From positions 62,001 through 126,000 of the forward strand of contig CAZIMO010000003.1 in assembly GCA_964540535.1 (NCBI GenBank): a stretch of 64,000 nt of DNA. Reading direction: 5' to 3'. The notes beneath the pieces are model-generated. The model searched no databases, had not been told where the DNA came from, and saw only the letters and a list, made by a program, of their open reading frames with translations. Position numbers and translations under genes: made by a program. Shown here piece by piece: positions 46,977-56,205 of the stretch. Position 1 is the first letter of the stretch, and every line of letters starts with the position of its first letter. Source of the DNA: Fimenecus sp964540535. GTDB lineage: Bacteria; Bacillota; Clostridia; Oscillospirales; Acutalibacteraceae.

Positions 46977-48033
46977 TTTACAACAGCTTTTGGCTGAAAA
47001 GGGCGGAGATTATGCGGCTCTTATTATATCACCCGAAAACAGAAAATATTTTACAGGCTTTGATTCAAGCGATGGATTTTTACTTGTTTCACCTGCCCGC
47101 GCAGTATTTATTACTGACGGCAGATACATTGAAGCTGCTGAAAATCAAATTGATGTCTGCGAGGTTAGGCTTTTAGGCAAAACTTATCCTCAAATTGCAG
47201 AAATTCTTGATGAAATGGGCTGTAAGCATTTGCTTGTTGAGTCTACAAGAATGACAGTTTCAACCTATAACGCTCTCAAGGGTGTTCTCAAAAAGGTAAG
47301 CATATCAACCGACACTACCCTTGACGCAATGATTAACGCTTTGCGTGCCGTTAAAACGGAACACGAGGTTGAACAGATCATTAAAGCACAGCGAATTGCC
47401 GAAGACGCTTTTAATCATATTCTCGATTTTATTAAGGTCGGCGTTACCGAAAAGCAAATTGCTCTTGAGCTTGATTTTTATATGTTAAGTCACGGCGGCG
47501 AGGCTCTATCTTTTGAAACGATTGTAGTAAGCGGTACAAATTCTTCAATGCCGCACGGTGTTCCCGGCGACAAAAAGATTGAAAACGGCGATTTTGTTAC
47601 TATGGATTTCGGAACAGTTGTGGGCGGTTATCACAGCGATATGACCCGCACAGTTGCAGTCGGCTTTGCCACTGACGAAATGAAAACGGTTTACAATACC
47701 GTTCTTAACGCACAGAATAATTGCCTTAAACAGCTTTGTGCGGGTATGTCATTCAAAGACGGTGACGCACTTACACGCTCGGTTATCAAAAACGCAGGCT
47801 ACGGCGAATATTTCACGCACTCCACCGGTCACGGCGTTGGTGTTGAAATTCACGAATTCCCTAATCTTTCGCCAATCAGCGACGGTGTTTTGTGTGCAGG
47901 AAATATTGTAACGGTTGAACCCGGAATTTACATTGCAGGCAAATTCGGCGTCAGAATTGAAGATATGGCATATATCACACCCGACGGATGCCGAAATCTT
48001 ACAGAAGCACCTAAAGAATTGATAATAATATAA
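46966..48033 (+). CDS. pepP: Xaa-Pro aminopeptidase/dipeptidase (M24)
   Basis: The protein has 355 residues from MMNNLQQLLAEKGGD. The creatinase-like amino domain is followed by the pita-bread domain with metal ligands in MDFGTVVGGYHSDMTRTVAV, the His in HSTGHGVGVEIHEFPNLSP and Glu residues in VTVEPGIYIAGKFGVRIED. It removes residues ahead of proline. The ATG is 11 bases upstream of the YqeG stop. The usual follower efp is absent. Confidence 0.93.
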   Translation: MMNNLQQLLAEKGGDYAALIISPENRKYFTGFDSSDGFLLVSPARAVFITDGRYIEAAENQIDVCEVRLLGKTYPQIAEILDEMGCKHLLVESTRMTVSTYNALKGVLKKVSISTDTTLDAMINALRAVKTEHEVEQIIKAQRIAEDAFNHILDFIKVGVTEKQIALELDFYMLSHGGEALSFETIVVSGTNSSMPHGVPGDKKIENGDFVTMDFGTVVGGYHSDMTRTVAVGFATDEMKTVYNTVLNAQNNCLKQLCAGMSFKDGDALTRSVIKNAGYGEYFTHSTGHGVGVEIHEFPNLSPISDGVLCAGNIVTVEPGIYIAGKFGVRIEDMAYITPDGCRNLTEAPKELIII

Positions 48034-48045
48034 GGCTTTTAGGTA

Positions 48046-48309
48046 TTATCTTATGAGAAGTGCTGTTAAAACCGCACCAAACCCTGCCGAGACTGCCATT
48101 TCAGCAATGAAACAGACTCGGCTTTTGATTTTTTGTTTGCGTGTTTTGGGTATTCCCACAGAATTGCGAAGGCTTTTCATTGCGTTGCCCTTTAATTTAC
48201 TTTCGTTTTCAGCACTGTATTCGGGTCGGACAAAAAACAGAGCTTTTTCAAAATACTCACAGCCTGTTTCGTGAATTTCAAGAACTTGACGATTTACACC
48301 TTTTACCAT
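48046..48309 (-). CDS. small protein with carboxy-terminal membrane helix
   Basis: The protein has 87 residues. NRQVLEIHETGCEYFEKALF and FVRPEYSAENESKLKG form a polar part; the last 20 residues are one hydrophobic helix, so it is tail-anchored. GAGGAT is well spaced before the ATG. It converges with pepP (13 bases apart). No function known; composition and start signal support a real gene. Confidence 0.65.
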   Translation of the reverse strand: MVKGVNRQVLEIHETGCEYFEKALFFVRPEYSAENESKLKGNAMKSLRNSVGIPKTRKQKIKSRVCFIAEMAVSAGFGAVLTALLIR

Positions 48310-48735
48310 TTTGATATCCTCTTCTTTAATTTTATTCGTTGTTATTTTAGGATATTAAGGATATTTTTATACTGTTTTCTGCTGCACTTTTACAAGAAAA
48401 TTTTGTCAATATGGGATTTTCACCAAAAATTATTACAGGCAAAAATATACTAAATGTATAAATGACTTTTCAACGAAATTGTTGAAAACTCTGTTGAAAA
48501 TGTTTATAACTTCCGCCAAAATCATAGGATTTTAACGATTTTTTGCAGTTTTCGACATAGTTTGAAAAAGATTATTAAATGAATATTAAATACTAAATGT
48601 TGTAAAGTCTTTACAATTTATACATTTTGGAACATTGCTGTCTTAAAAATCGGTTAAAATTTTTGTGCATTTTTTTATTAGCACTTTTCAATAGAAAATC
48701 TTTAAAAAATTAGTTATTTTGCGAGGTCAAAGAAA
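48310..48735. other. AT-rich intergenic region
   Basis: No gene seen in 426 bases. It holds a 17-bp perfect palindrome TTGTAAAG-T-CTTTACAA (48600-48616) and repeated GTTGAAAA motifs at 48480-48510. No ribosomal, tRNA or riboswitch signature. The promoter for ogg must be in the last 100 bases but cannot be assigned with confidence. Confidence 0.45.
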
Positions 48736-49536
48736 ATGAAAAATACATTTGAAATAATCTGCCCTGCCGTTTTCAGCTTGGGTCTTTCCCTTGACTGCGG
48801 CCAGGCTTTCCGCTGGACAGAAAAAGACGGAAAATGGCACGGTGTTGCATACGGCAAACCTCTTACGGTTCAGCAAATTGAAAACCGCCTTATTTTTGAC
48901 TGTTCTGCCGAAGATTTTGAAACAGTTTGGCGAAATTATTTTGATTTTGACTGTGATTATGAAAAAATTACTTCATTATATGACGATAAATATTTAAAAT
49001 CTGCCGTCAGCGAATATTCGGGCATCAGAATTCTCCGCCAAGAGCCGTGGGAAACGCTTTGCTCCTTTATAATTTCGCAGAACAACAATATTCCCCGCAT
49101 AAAAGGCATTGTTGAGAGGCTTTGTGAAAACTTTGGCGAGGGTGAAGATGGCAAAAAAAGCTTTCCGTCAGCCGAAAAGCTTTCAAAATTGACCGTTGAA
49201 GATTTAGCCCCCCTGCGTGCAGGCTTTAGGGCAAAATACATAATTGACGCGGCGCAAAAAGTCGCGGGCGGTGAAATCGATTTCAATAAAATCAGCGAAA
49301 ATCCAATTGAATTTGGCAGAGAAGAACTGCAAAAAATCAAAGGCGTAGGCGCAAAGGTTGCAGAATGCACCCTGCTTTACGGTTTTCATAAGCTTGAAGC
49401 CTTCCCCATTGATGTGTGGGTAAAGCGAATTATGGCAGAAATGTACCCTAACGGACTGCCTGAATGCACAAAAGGCACTGAAGGAATTGCCCAGCAATAC
49501 CTATTTCATTGGCGCAGAATGCAGGATAAAGGTTAA
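48736..49536 (+). CDS. ogg: 8-oxoguanine DNA glycosylase
   Basis: The protein has 266 residues of the OGG1 type: LGLSLDCGQAFRWTEKDGKW at the start, the helix-hairpin-helix IKGVGAKVAECTLLYGF with the catalytic Lys, and AFPIDVWVKRIMAEMYPNG with the essential Asp. SFIISQNNNIPRIKGIVERL is the family's base-extrusion helix. It removes oxidised guanine opposite C. GAGGTCAAAG precedes the ATG. Confidence 0.94.
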   Translation: MKNTFEIICPAVFSLGLSLDCGQAFRWTEKDGKWHGVAYGKPLTVQQIENRLIFDCSAEDFETVWRNYFDFDCDYEKITSLYDDKYLKSAVSEYSGIRILRQEPWETLCSFIISQNNNIPRIKGIVERLCENFGEGEDGKKSFPSAEKLSKLTVEDLAPLRAGFRAKYIIDAAQKVAGGEIDFNKISENPIEFGREELQKIKGVGAKVAECTLLYGFHKLEAFPIDVWVKRIMAEMYPNGLPECTKGTEGIAQQYLFHWRRMQDKG

Positions 49537-49551
49537 AAACCGTCTATTTTC

Positions 49552-49580
49552 TTGACACAGTGTCCCTTTTGTGTTATTAT
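49552..49580 (+). promoter_or_regulatory. promoter of a small RNA candidate
   Basis: TTGACA-17-TATTAT directly after the ogg stop codon, in an interval that has no downstream plus-strand gene. Confidence 0.75.
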
Positions 49581-49586
49581 AAATCA

Positions 49587-49668
49587 GTTGCACATAGGTT
49601 ATATTCTGCCGTTGCGCAGATGAAAAAGGAACCCCATCGAGATTTCTCGGTGGGGTTTTGGTTTTTTA
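49587..49668 (+). ncRNA. small RNA candidate of about 80 nt
   Basis: Lies between a strong promoter and a strong terminator (ACCCCATCGAG-ATTT-CTCGGTGGGGT plus TTTTGGTTTTTTA, 49631-49668). It contains one more hairpin, TCTGC-(CGTTGC)-GCAGA, and a single-stranded GATGAAAAAGGA. The next gene is on the opposite strand, so this is not a leader. No Rfam class recognised. Confidence 0.6.
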
Positions 49669-49686
49669 TTGAGTTATTTTTTGCAA

Positions 49687-50859
49687 TTATATTCTTGCTA
49701 CACCGCTTTTGCGTGCCGCGTCTGCAACAGCCTTTGCAACGGTTGTGCCTACTCTTTCGTCAAAAGCCTTGGGAAGTATGTAATCCTCGCTAAGCTCATC
49801 GTCTGCTACTAACGATGCAATTGCTCTTGCCGCTGCAATTTTCATTTCTTCGTTGATGTCGCTTGCTCTGCAATCAAGCGTACCTCTGAAAATGCCCGGG
49901 AATGCAAGTACATTGTTAATCTGATTAGGATAATCGCTTCTGCCTGTTCCCACAACCTTTGCGCCTGCGTTTTTAGCCTTGTCGGGCATAATTTCGGGTA
50001 CGGGGTTTGCCATTGGGAATACAATTGAATTTTCAGCCATTAAAGCAATCATATCTTCGGTAACAATATTTGGCGCAGAAACGCCGATGAATATATCAGC
50101 GCCTTTCATTGCGTCTGCAAGCTTACCTTTGATATGATTCTTATTTGTGATTTTTGCCATTTCGGTTTGAGCAGGATTCATCCAATCCTCGCCCTCGCAA
50201 AGAACACCCATTTTATCACACATAATAACATTGCCTGCGCCCATATTTATAATGAGCTTTGCAATTGCAATGCCTGCCGCGCCTGCGCCGCTGAATACAA
50301 CCGTGCAATCCTCAATCTTTTTATTAACAAGGCGAAGCGCATTTGTAACCGCCGCGCCTACTACAACAGCAGTGCCGTGCTGATCGTCGTGAAACACGGG
50401 AATATCACATTTTTCTTTAAGCTTTTTTTCGATTTCAAAGCATCGAGGAGCAGAAATATCTTCAAGATTTATTCCGCCGAAAGACCCTGCAAGCAAAGAA
50501 ACACAGTTTACAATTTCATCAACATCTTTACTGCGTACACAAAGGGGAATTGCGTCAACTCCGCCAAACTCCTTGAAAAGTACGCATTTGCCCTCCATAA
50601 CAGGCATACCTGCCTCAGGACCTATATCGCCAAGCCCTAAAACCGCTGTTCCGTCAGTTACAACCGCAACGGTATTCCAACGGCGTGTAAGCTCGTATGA
50701 TTTGTTAATATCCTTTTGAATTTCAAGGCAGGGCTGTGCAACACCCGGCGTATAAGCAAGCGACAGTGACTCTTTATCGTTTGCCTTTGCCCTTGATTTC
50801 ACCTCAATTTTACCTTGCCATTCATAATGAAGCTTTAAGCTTTCTTTTGCGTAGTCCAT
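49687..50859 (-). CDS. malic enzyme (NAD(P)-dependent)
   Basis: The protein has 390 residues. Short bacterial type: LAYTPGVAQPCLEIQKD, VVTDGTAVLGLGDIGPEAGM, VFHDDQHGTAVVVGAAV (metal and substrate site) and VFSGAGAAGIAIAKLIINMG (dinucleotide site). Decarboxylates malate to pyruvate. It follows glpK by 69 bases without a clear terminator, so it may share that transcript. Confidence 0.94.
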   Translation of the reverse strand: MDYAKESLKLHYEWQGKIEVKSRAKANDKESLSLAYTPGVAQPCLEIQKDINKSYELTRRWNTVAVVTDGTAVLGLGDIGPEAGMPVMEGKCVLFKEFGGVDAIPLCVRSKDVDEIVNCVSLLAGSFGGINLEDISAPRCFEIEKKLKEKCDIPVFHDDQHGTAVVVGAAVTNALRLVNKKIEDCTVVFSGAGAAGIAIAKLIINMGAGNVIMCDKMGVLCEGEDWMNPAQTEMAKITNKNHIKGKLADAMKGADIFIGVSAPNIVTEDMIALMAENSIVFPMANPVPEIMPDKAKNAGAKVVGTGRSDYPNQINNVLAFPGIFRGTLDCRASDINEEMKIAAARAIASLVADDELSEDYILPKAFDERVGTTVAKAVADAARKSGVARI

Positions 50860-50928
50860 AGTGTATTACTCCTTAAAAGAAAGATAATTCTTTTTAGCAC
50901 AAAGAATTTCTTTCAGTGATTATGATAA

Positions 50929-52437
50929 TCAATGCTCAACCCATTCTCTTGAGCGTTCAACAGCGCGAAGCCAGCCGTTATATCTCTTTTCACGCTTTGC
51001 CAAATCCATTTTAGGCTCGAAAATCTTATCAACTTGACGGATTTTTTTGATTTCATCGGTACTCTCCCAAAATCCTGTTGCAAGACCTGCAAGATAAGCC
51101 GCACCCATTGCGGTGGTCTCAACCATTTTGGGTCGGTTCACATTTGTTCTGATCATATCCGCTTGAATTTGCATCATAATATCGCTTACAGACGCACCGC
51201 CGTCAACCCGAAGCTCTGAAAGCTCAATATCGGAATCCTGCTTCATAGCCTCAAGCAAATCGGTCATTTGATATGCGATAGCCTCAAGCACACTTCGGCA
51301 GATATGCGCCGCATTTGCGCCGCGGGTAAGACCCACGATAGTACCGCGTGCGTACATATCCCAATAAGGAGCTCCCAAGCCTGTAAATGCAGGCACAAAG
51401 TACACACCGTTTGAATTTGGAACACTCTCTGCAAGCTCGTCGCATCGGCGGGCAGACGGAATAAGCTGTAAATCGTCGCGGAGCCATTTAATAACAGAGC
51501 CTGCGTTAAATGCCGAGCCTTCAATTGCATAGGTTACTTTATCGCCTATTCCCCACGCGACGCCTGTAACAAGATTATGGTCGGATTCAACTCGCTTGTC
51601 GCCTGTATTCATAAGCAGGAAACAGCCCGTACCGTATGTATTTTTTGCCTGACCGCTTTCAAGACAGCCCTGACCGAAAAGTGCGGCAGGCTGGTCGCCG
51701 ATTGCGCCTGCAATAGGTACACCTGCCAAATCTTCAATACCGATAACATTTTTGCCTATTTTGCCGTAAATTTTGCTTGACGGCACAGGTTCGGGAAGCA
51801 TACTCATAGGAATACCGAATTTTTCACAAAGATATTCGTCCCAGCAAAGCTTATCAACATCAAAAAGCATTGTTCGCGATGCGTTTGAATAATCAGTAAT
51901 ATGCACCGCGCCGTCTGTCAGATTCCATATAAGCCAAGTTTCAACCGTACCGAAAAGGAGCTGACCTTTTTCTGCCAAATCCCTTGCGCCCTCAACATTT
52001 TCAAGAATCCATTTGATTTTTGTAGCTGAAAAATATGCGTCAACCACAAGTCCTGTATGATCCTTTATATACTTTGTAAATTCTTCGTCAGCTTTGATCT
52101 CTTCGCACATATCGGCAGTTCTTCTGCACTGCCATACAATTGCGTTATGAACAGGCTTACCTGTTGATTTATCCCATACAATTGTGGTTTCGCGCTGATT
52201 TGTGATACCGATTGCAGAAATATCCTCGGCAGTTGCCTTGCTGTCAGCCATTACTTCCATAATAGCCTGTAACTGCGAGAAAAGAATTTCCATAGGATTA
52301 TGTTCAACCCAGCCCGTGTGTGGATAAATCTGTGTGAACTCGTGCTGAGCTTTATAGCAGATATTACCCTGTTTGTCAAAAAGAATTGCGCGTGAGCTTG
52401 TTGTGCCTTGATCAAGAGCAAGAACATACTTTTTCAT
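50929..52437 (-). CDS. glpK: glycerol kinase
   Basis: The protein has 502 residues from MKKYVLALDQGTTSSRAILF. FGGY motifs: YGTGCFLLMNTG, GSAFNAGSVIKWLRDDL, FVPAFTGLGAPYWDMYARG and ELRVDGGASVSDIMMQIQAD. It phosphorylates glycerol to sn-glycerol 3-phosphate. His at the PTS phosphorylation loop region was not checked in detail. GAGGTG precedes this ATG. Same direction as GH20 (56 bases upstream) and malic enzyme. Confidence 0.96.
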   Translation of the reverse strand: MKKYVLALDQGTTSSRAILFDKQGNICYKAQHEFTQIYPHTGWVEHNPMEILFSQLQAIMEVMADSKATAEDISAIGITNQRETTIVWDKSTGKPVHNAIVWQCRRTADMCEEIKADEEFTKYIKDHTGLVVDAYFSATKIKWILENVEGARDLAEKGQLLFGTVETWLIWNLTDGAVHITDYSNASRTMLFDVDKLCWDEYLCEKFGIPMSMLPEPVPSSKIYGKIGKNVIGIEDLAGVPIAGAIGDQPAALFGQGCLESGQAKNTYGTGCFLLMNTGDKRVESDHNLVTGVAWGIGDKVTYAIEGSAFNAGSVIKWLRDDLQLIPSARRCDELAESVPNSNGVYFVPAFTGLGAPYWDMYARGTIVGLTRGANAAHICRSVLEAIAYQMTDLLEAMKQDSDIELSELRVDGGASVSDIMMQIQADMIRTNVNRPKMVETTAMGAAYLAGLATGFWESTDEIKKIRQVDKIFEPKMDLAKREKRYNGWLRAVERSREWVEH

Positions 52438-52493
52438 TGTATAACACCTCATAATATTAAATAGAAGATTTTTAACTAATTCCCTTATTTTAG

Positions 52494-54092
52494 TTATTTT
52501 TTATCTATTATTGTTTTTTCTTTAATCAAAACCGCTTCCCTCTCGGCTTTTTTATCGTCAAACAGATTGTGCAAGCCCTCCCAATGAAGAACTCTGCGTT
52601 TAAACCAAAGCGATGACGCGTGCTTATAAATAAACGACGGGCACGCCTTTTTAAGCGGAGCATAATTTACGCCGTAAACATCAAGCAACTTATAATAATC
52701 GTCTGCCTTGTGCATAAATGTTGAAAATGTGGGATATCCCTTTTCAGCCCAAGCATTTTCAGCCATTGCGCCCAATCGGGGAAAAGTGAGAAATTCAAGA
52801 CGCTTCATATTCGGAACATATTCCGTCCACATCTGCGCCTCAATTCCCATTGTTTCTTCATCGTTTTCAGTCAGCGCACCGTCACTCTCGCAAACATTTT
52901 TAAGCGAATTCCACGAATATGGGAAGTCGAAATAATAAGGATAGCAATTGGTATTTATAAGCTTTCTGCCCCGTTTAAGCTCTTCTTTGATAAGTTTTTT
53001 GCCGTCATCGTTCTGGCAGACTGTCCACATAATATCAGGACTTAAATTTTCAGAGCTTCCCATTGAATCGTAATTCCACATTATTGAAGAATAACCTTTG
53101 GTTTTAAGATAAGCATTAACCTTGCTCATAAAGAACATCTGTAATTCGTCTTCGTTTTCAAGTCCGTTTTCTTTCATTGCTTTTTGGCAGTGCGGACAAA
53201 TCTTCCAGCGCATTTTCACTGCCTCGTCGCCGCCTATGTGTATAACTTTGTCAGGGAAAAGCTCAACAAGCTCGTCAATAACATCATAAACAAACTGATA
53301 GCTTGTTTCTTTTCCTGCGCAAAGAATATCGTGTTTAACGCCCCAATGTGTTGCGACATCCAGCTTTCTGTCAAGACACGAAAGCTCCGGATAACAGGCA
53401 ATCGCCGCCACCATATGCCCCGGTACATCAAATTCGGGAATAACTTTTATTTTTCTCGCATGACAATATGCGACAACTTCTTTTATATCCTCTTGTGTAT
53501 AATATCCGCCATGAGGCTTTTTGCTGAAATTAGTTCCGCTTCTTTTTGAACCTTTTTCGGTGAGCAAAGGATATTTTTTGATTTCTACACGCCAGCCCTG
53601 ATCCTCGGTCAAATGCCAATGAAGCACATTCAGCTTGTGAAGCGCCATCAAATCAACCACACGCTTGATTTGTTCAACCGTATAAAAATATCTTCCGCAA
53701 TCAAGCATATAGCCGCGATAAGCAAAACGCGGTGCGTCTGTAATTTCGATATACGGAATTTTACCGTCACTCTGCAAAAGGAGCTGTTTTAATGTCTGAA
53801 TACCGTAAAAAAGACCAGACTCGGTTTTTGCATTTATGTAAACTCGGCGGTTTTCACATTTAAGTGTATAGCCCTCATCATTCTCAATTGTATCATCAAT
53901 TTTAAGAATGATTGATTTTTCTTCGCCGGTATCTTCGTGAACGCGGATTTTCTTATTCAACACCTTGCGGGCGAAGCGAATAATATCCTCCGAAAAATCA
54001 TAAGGCGAAACAGTTGTTCCTGCATGAAGGGTAAAGCCCTTTTTATCTCGGTTTATAAGAATGGTATTGGGCTGAGGAATAATATTAAACAT
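52494..54092 (-). CDS. beta-N-acetylhexosaminidase (GH20)
   Basis: The protein has 532 residues. An amino-terminal GH20b domain is followed by the barrel: RGYMLDCGRYFYTVEQIKRV, VLHWHLTEDQGWRVEIKKYP, PEFDVPGHMVAAIACYPEL and VIHIGGDEAVKMRWKICPHC with the Asp-Glu catalytic pair. No signal peptide, so it probably degrades imported chitobiose, mucin or peptidoglycan fragments. AGGAGG precedes the ATG. No other amino-sugar genes are adjacent. Confidence 0.93.
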   Translation of the reverse strand: MFNIIPQPNTILINRDKKGFTLHAGTTVSPYDFSEDIIRFARKVLNKKIRVHEDTGEEKSIILKIDDTIENDEGYTLKCENRRVYINAKTESGLFYGIQTLKQLLLQSDGKIPYIEITDAPRFAYRGYMLDCGRYFYTVEQIKRVVDLMALHKLNVLHWHLTEDQGWRVEIKKYPLLTEKGSKRSGTNFSKKPHGGYYTQEDIKEVVAYCHARKIKVIPEFDVPGHMVAAIACYPELSCLDRKLDVATHWGVKHDILCAGKETSYQFVYDVIDELVELFPDKVIHIGGDEAVKMRWKICPHCQKAMKENGLENEDELQMFFMSKVNAYLKTKGYSSIMWNYDSMGSSENLSPDIMWTVCQNDDGKKLIKEELKRGRKLINTNCYPYYFDFPYSWNSLKNVCESDGALTENDEETMGIEAQMWTEYVPNMKRLEFLTFPRLGAMAENAWAEKGYPTFSTFMHKADDYYKLLDVYGVNYAPLKKACPSFIYKHASSLWFKRRVLHWEGLHNLFDDKKAEREAVLIKEKTIIDKK

Positions 54093-54126
54093 CCTTGCAG
54101 TCCTCCTAAATAAAAAATATATTTTT

Positions 54127-54155
54127 ATTTTACCATAAAATCTTTTGAACTACAA
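54127..54155 (-). promoter_or_regulatory. promoter of the GH20 gene
   Basis: TTGTAG-17-TAAAAT on the minus strand, 35 bases before the start codon. Confidence 0.55.
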
Positions 54156-54178
54156 TAAAAATAGTGCATATTTTCCTC

Positions 54179-54207
54179 TTGAAATTGTATCACATATATA
54201 GTATAAT
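54179..54207 (+). promoter_or_regulatory. promoter of the SRP RNA-dnaX region
   Basis: TTGAAA-17-TATAAT on the plus strand. The predicted start is 54214, the first base of inverted-repeat element copy 3, so the primary transcript begins inside the element. Confidence 0.65.
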
Positions 54208-54214
54208 GATTTGA

Positions 54215-54342
54215 GGCGAGAAGAGCCGAGCGCAATATGCCGAAAATCGGTGCGTAGCAGTTTAAATCAAACAGATTTTTTTGACGCAGTTCAAGAAGAA
54301 TTATGCTGATTCAAACCATATCGGGTTCGGCTCTTCTCACCT
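54215..54342. repeat. inverted-repeat (MITE-like) element, copy 3 (short)
   Basis: The 128-bp version is in the opposite orientation to copies 1 and 2. Terminal repeats GGCGAGAAGAGCCGAGCGCA-ATATG and complement GGTGAGAAGAGCCGAACCCG-ATATG match at most positions. The interior retains GAACTGCGTCAAAAAAATCT, GATTTAAACTGC and GCACCGATTTTCGGCATATT. Two internal blocks present in copies 1 and 2 are missing. Its arms can form a long stem just before the SRP RNA. Confidence 0.7.
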
Positions 54343-54345
54343 TCT

Positions 54346-54489
54346 ATTGCCTTAATTCAGTCGTGTGCCGTGTGGGTCCTGTGCGGCGGGGCGCTGTGAA
54401 CCATGTCAGGCGGGGAACCGAGCAGCATTAAGCGGATTGCACCGGGCGCCACAGCTTGCCTGCACGACACATGACTGAGTTAAGGCAAT
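54346..54489 (+). ncRNA. ffs: signal recognition particle RNA (small type)
   Basis: About 144 nt. The ends pair over a long stem (ATTGCCTTAA / TTAAGGCAAT with CAGTC/GACTG). The tip carries the universally conserved helix 8: GAACCATGTCAGG, then CGG-GGAA-CCG and AGCAGCATTAAG. The gene lies just before dnaX, the usual Firmicute position. It binds Ffh to target membrane proteins. Confidence 0.92.
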
Positions 54490-54541
54490 TTTAATTAGAT
54501 ATCTTATATGTTATAAGACTGAGCTAAAAGGGGGAAGAAAT

Positions 54542-56203
54542 ATGCACCGCGCGTTTTACAGAAAATACCGACCTGCCGCATTTACCGATGTTGTCGGGCA
54601 AGAGCATATCACGAAAACTCTTGAAAATGCAGTGAAAACAGGTAAAATAAGCCACGCATATCTCTTTACAGGCTCACGCGGAACAGGCAAAACATCATGC
54701 GCAAAAATTCTTGCGAAAGCAGTCAACTGTTTAAATCCGCAAAACGGCAACCCCTGCAACGAGTGCGAAATTTGCCGTGGAATTGACAACGGCTCAATTC
54801 TTGATATTATTGAAATCGACGCCGCTTCTAACAACGGTGTTGACAATATCCGTGATTTGCGTGAAGAGGCGAATTTTACCCCTGCTAATGCAAAATACCG
54901 TGTTTATATTATTGACGAGGTGCATATGCTCTCAATCGGCGCGTTCAATGCGCTTCTTAAAACTCTTGAAGAACCGCCGGCGCATGTAATATTTATTTTA
55001 GCGACAACCGAAGTACACAAATTGCCCTCAACAATACTCTCACGCTGTCAGCGATTTGATTTCAAACGCATTCAGCCAGAAGATATTGCAGGCAGACTGT
55101 CAGAGGTTGCGGTAAAAGAGAATTTACAGCTATCTCAAGACGGCGCAATGCTGATTGCCCGAATTGCAGACGGCGCTATGCGTGACGCGCTTTCGCTCCT
55201 TGACCGCTGTTCCTCATACGAGGGTGTAATCGACTCTGCAGCTGTCGCCGCAAGCGCAGGTCTTGCAGGCAGAGAATACATTTTTGAGCTTTGCGACTGT
55301 ATAATTCAAAAGGATGCGGCAAAGGCGCTTGAAATTGTAAACAGACTTTATAACGACTCCTGTGATATGGAGCGTCTTATCACCGAGCTTACAAGCCATT
55401 TCAGAAATCTTATGGTTTCAAAGGCTGTTAAGAACTTTGAAAATATGATAATTTGTTCGCAGAGTGAAATTGATATTATCCGTCAGCAAAGCGAAAAAAC
55501 TACGCTTGCCGCCATTATGTCTTGTATTGATGTTCTTACCGCCTCTGCCGCCACAATGAAGCAGGGCGCAAACAGAAGAACAAGCGCCGAGCTTTGCATT
55601 ATAAGACTATGCGCACCGTCGCTTGACAGCGATATGAACGCAGTTCTTCGCAGATTAAGCGAACTTGAAGACGCAGTTGCATCGGGCAAAATCACCGTTA
55701 AGGCTGAAACGCCTATACAGACAGTTGTTGAATCTGAAAAAGCACCCGAATCCAAGGTTAAAGAGGTTAAAGCTGATATAAAATCTGAAGCCAAACCCGA
55801 ACTTCAGCCCGAAAAAGAAGAAATTCCGCTTCCTCCCCCGCCACCGGAAGCAGAGGAAGAAAAGGTAATTCAGCAGTCAAGCGGAACAGTTCCTTTCGGC
55901 AAGTGGCCCGAAGTGCTTGAAAAAATATTTGCAAGCAACAAAAGTCTTATCGCAATGCTTTCCGGCTCATCTGCATTTATTCACAATGATAAATATTTGT
56001 TAATTAAAGGCTCTCCCGTTTTAGAGATTTATCTCAAAACAGGCGATTATTCACGAATTATCCGAGAGGCAGTTTATGCCGTGACAGGCAGGAACTACAC
56101 TCTTGCGGTTTATAATAACAAACAGGAAGAAACACCGAAAAATCCCCTTTCAGACCTTGTGGCAAAGGCTCGAAATCTCGGTGTGCATGTTGAGGAGGAA
56201 TAA
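54542..56203 (+). CDS. dnaX: DNA polymerase III subunit gamma/tau
   Basis: The protein has 553 residues. FYRKYRPAAFTDVVGQEHIT, Walker A TGSRGTGKTSCAKILAK, the zinc cysteines in NCLNPQNGNPCNECEICRG, Walker B YIIDEVHMLSIGAFNALLKT and sensor I FILATTEVHKLPSTILSRCQ are all present. A Pro/Glu/Lys linker (about 390-450) precedes the tau-type end. Clamp loader ATPase. GGGGGAAG before the ATG. Three genes follow closely. Confidence 0.96.
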   Translation: MHRAFYRKYRPAAFTDVVGQEHITKTLENAVKTGKISHAYLFTGSRGTGKTSCAKILAKAVNCLNPQNGNPCNECEICRGIDNGSILDIIEIDAASNNGVDNIRDLREEANFTPANAKYRVYIIDEVHMLSIGAFNALLKTLEEPPAHVIFILATTEVHKLPSTILSRCQRFDFKRIQPEDIAGRLSEVAVKENLQLSQDGAMLIARIADGAMRDALSLLDRCSSYEGVIDSAAVAASAGLAGREYIFELCDCIIQKDAAKALEIVNRLYNDSCDMERLITELTSHFRNLMVSKAVKNFENMIICSQSEIDIIRQQSEKTTLAAIMSCIDVLTASAATMKQGANRRTSAELCIIRLCAPSLDSDMNAVLRRLSELEDAVASGKITVKAETPIQTVVESEKAPESKVKEVKADIKSEAKPELQPEKEEIPLPPPPPEAEEEKVIQQSSGTVPFGKWPEVLEKIFASNKSLIAMLSGSSAFIHNDKYLLIKGSPVLEIYLKTGDYSRIIREAVYAVTGRNYTLAVYNNKQEETPKNPLSDLVAKARNLGVHVEEE

Positions 56204-56205
56204 AA

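Noticed and set aside
48470..48620. Replication origin-like region (repeated GTTGAAAA, AT-rich)
   Set aside because: No DnaA boxes of TTATCCACA type and no dnaA/dnaN nearby.
49621..49793. Plus-strand frame starting in the small RNA (MKKEPHRDFSVG start)
   Set aside because: It reads through the terminator and antisense to the malic enzyme gene.
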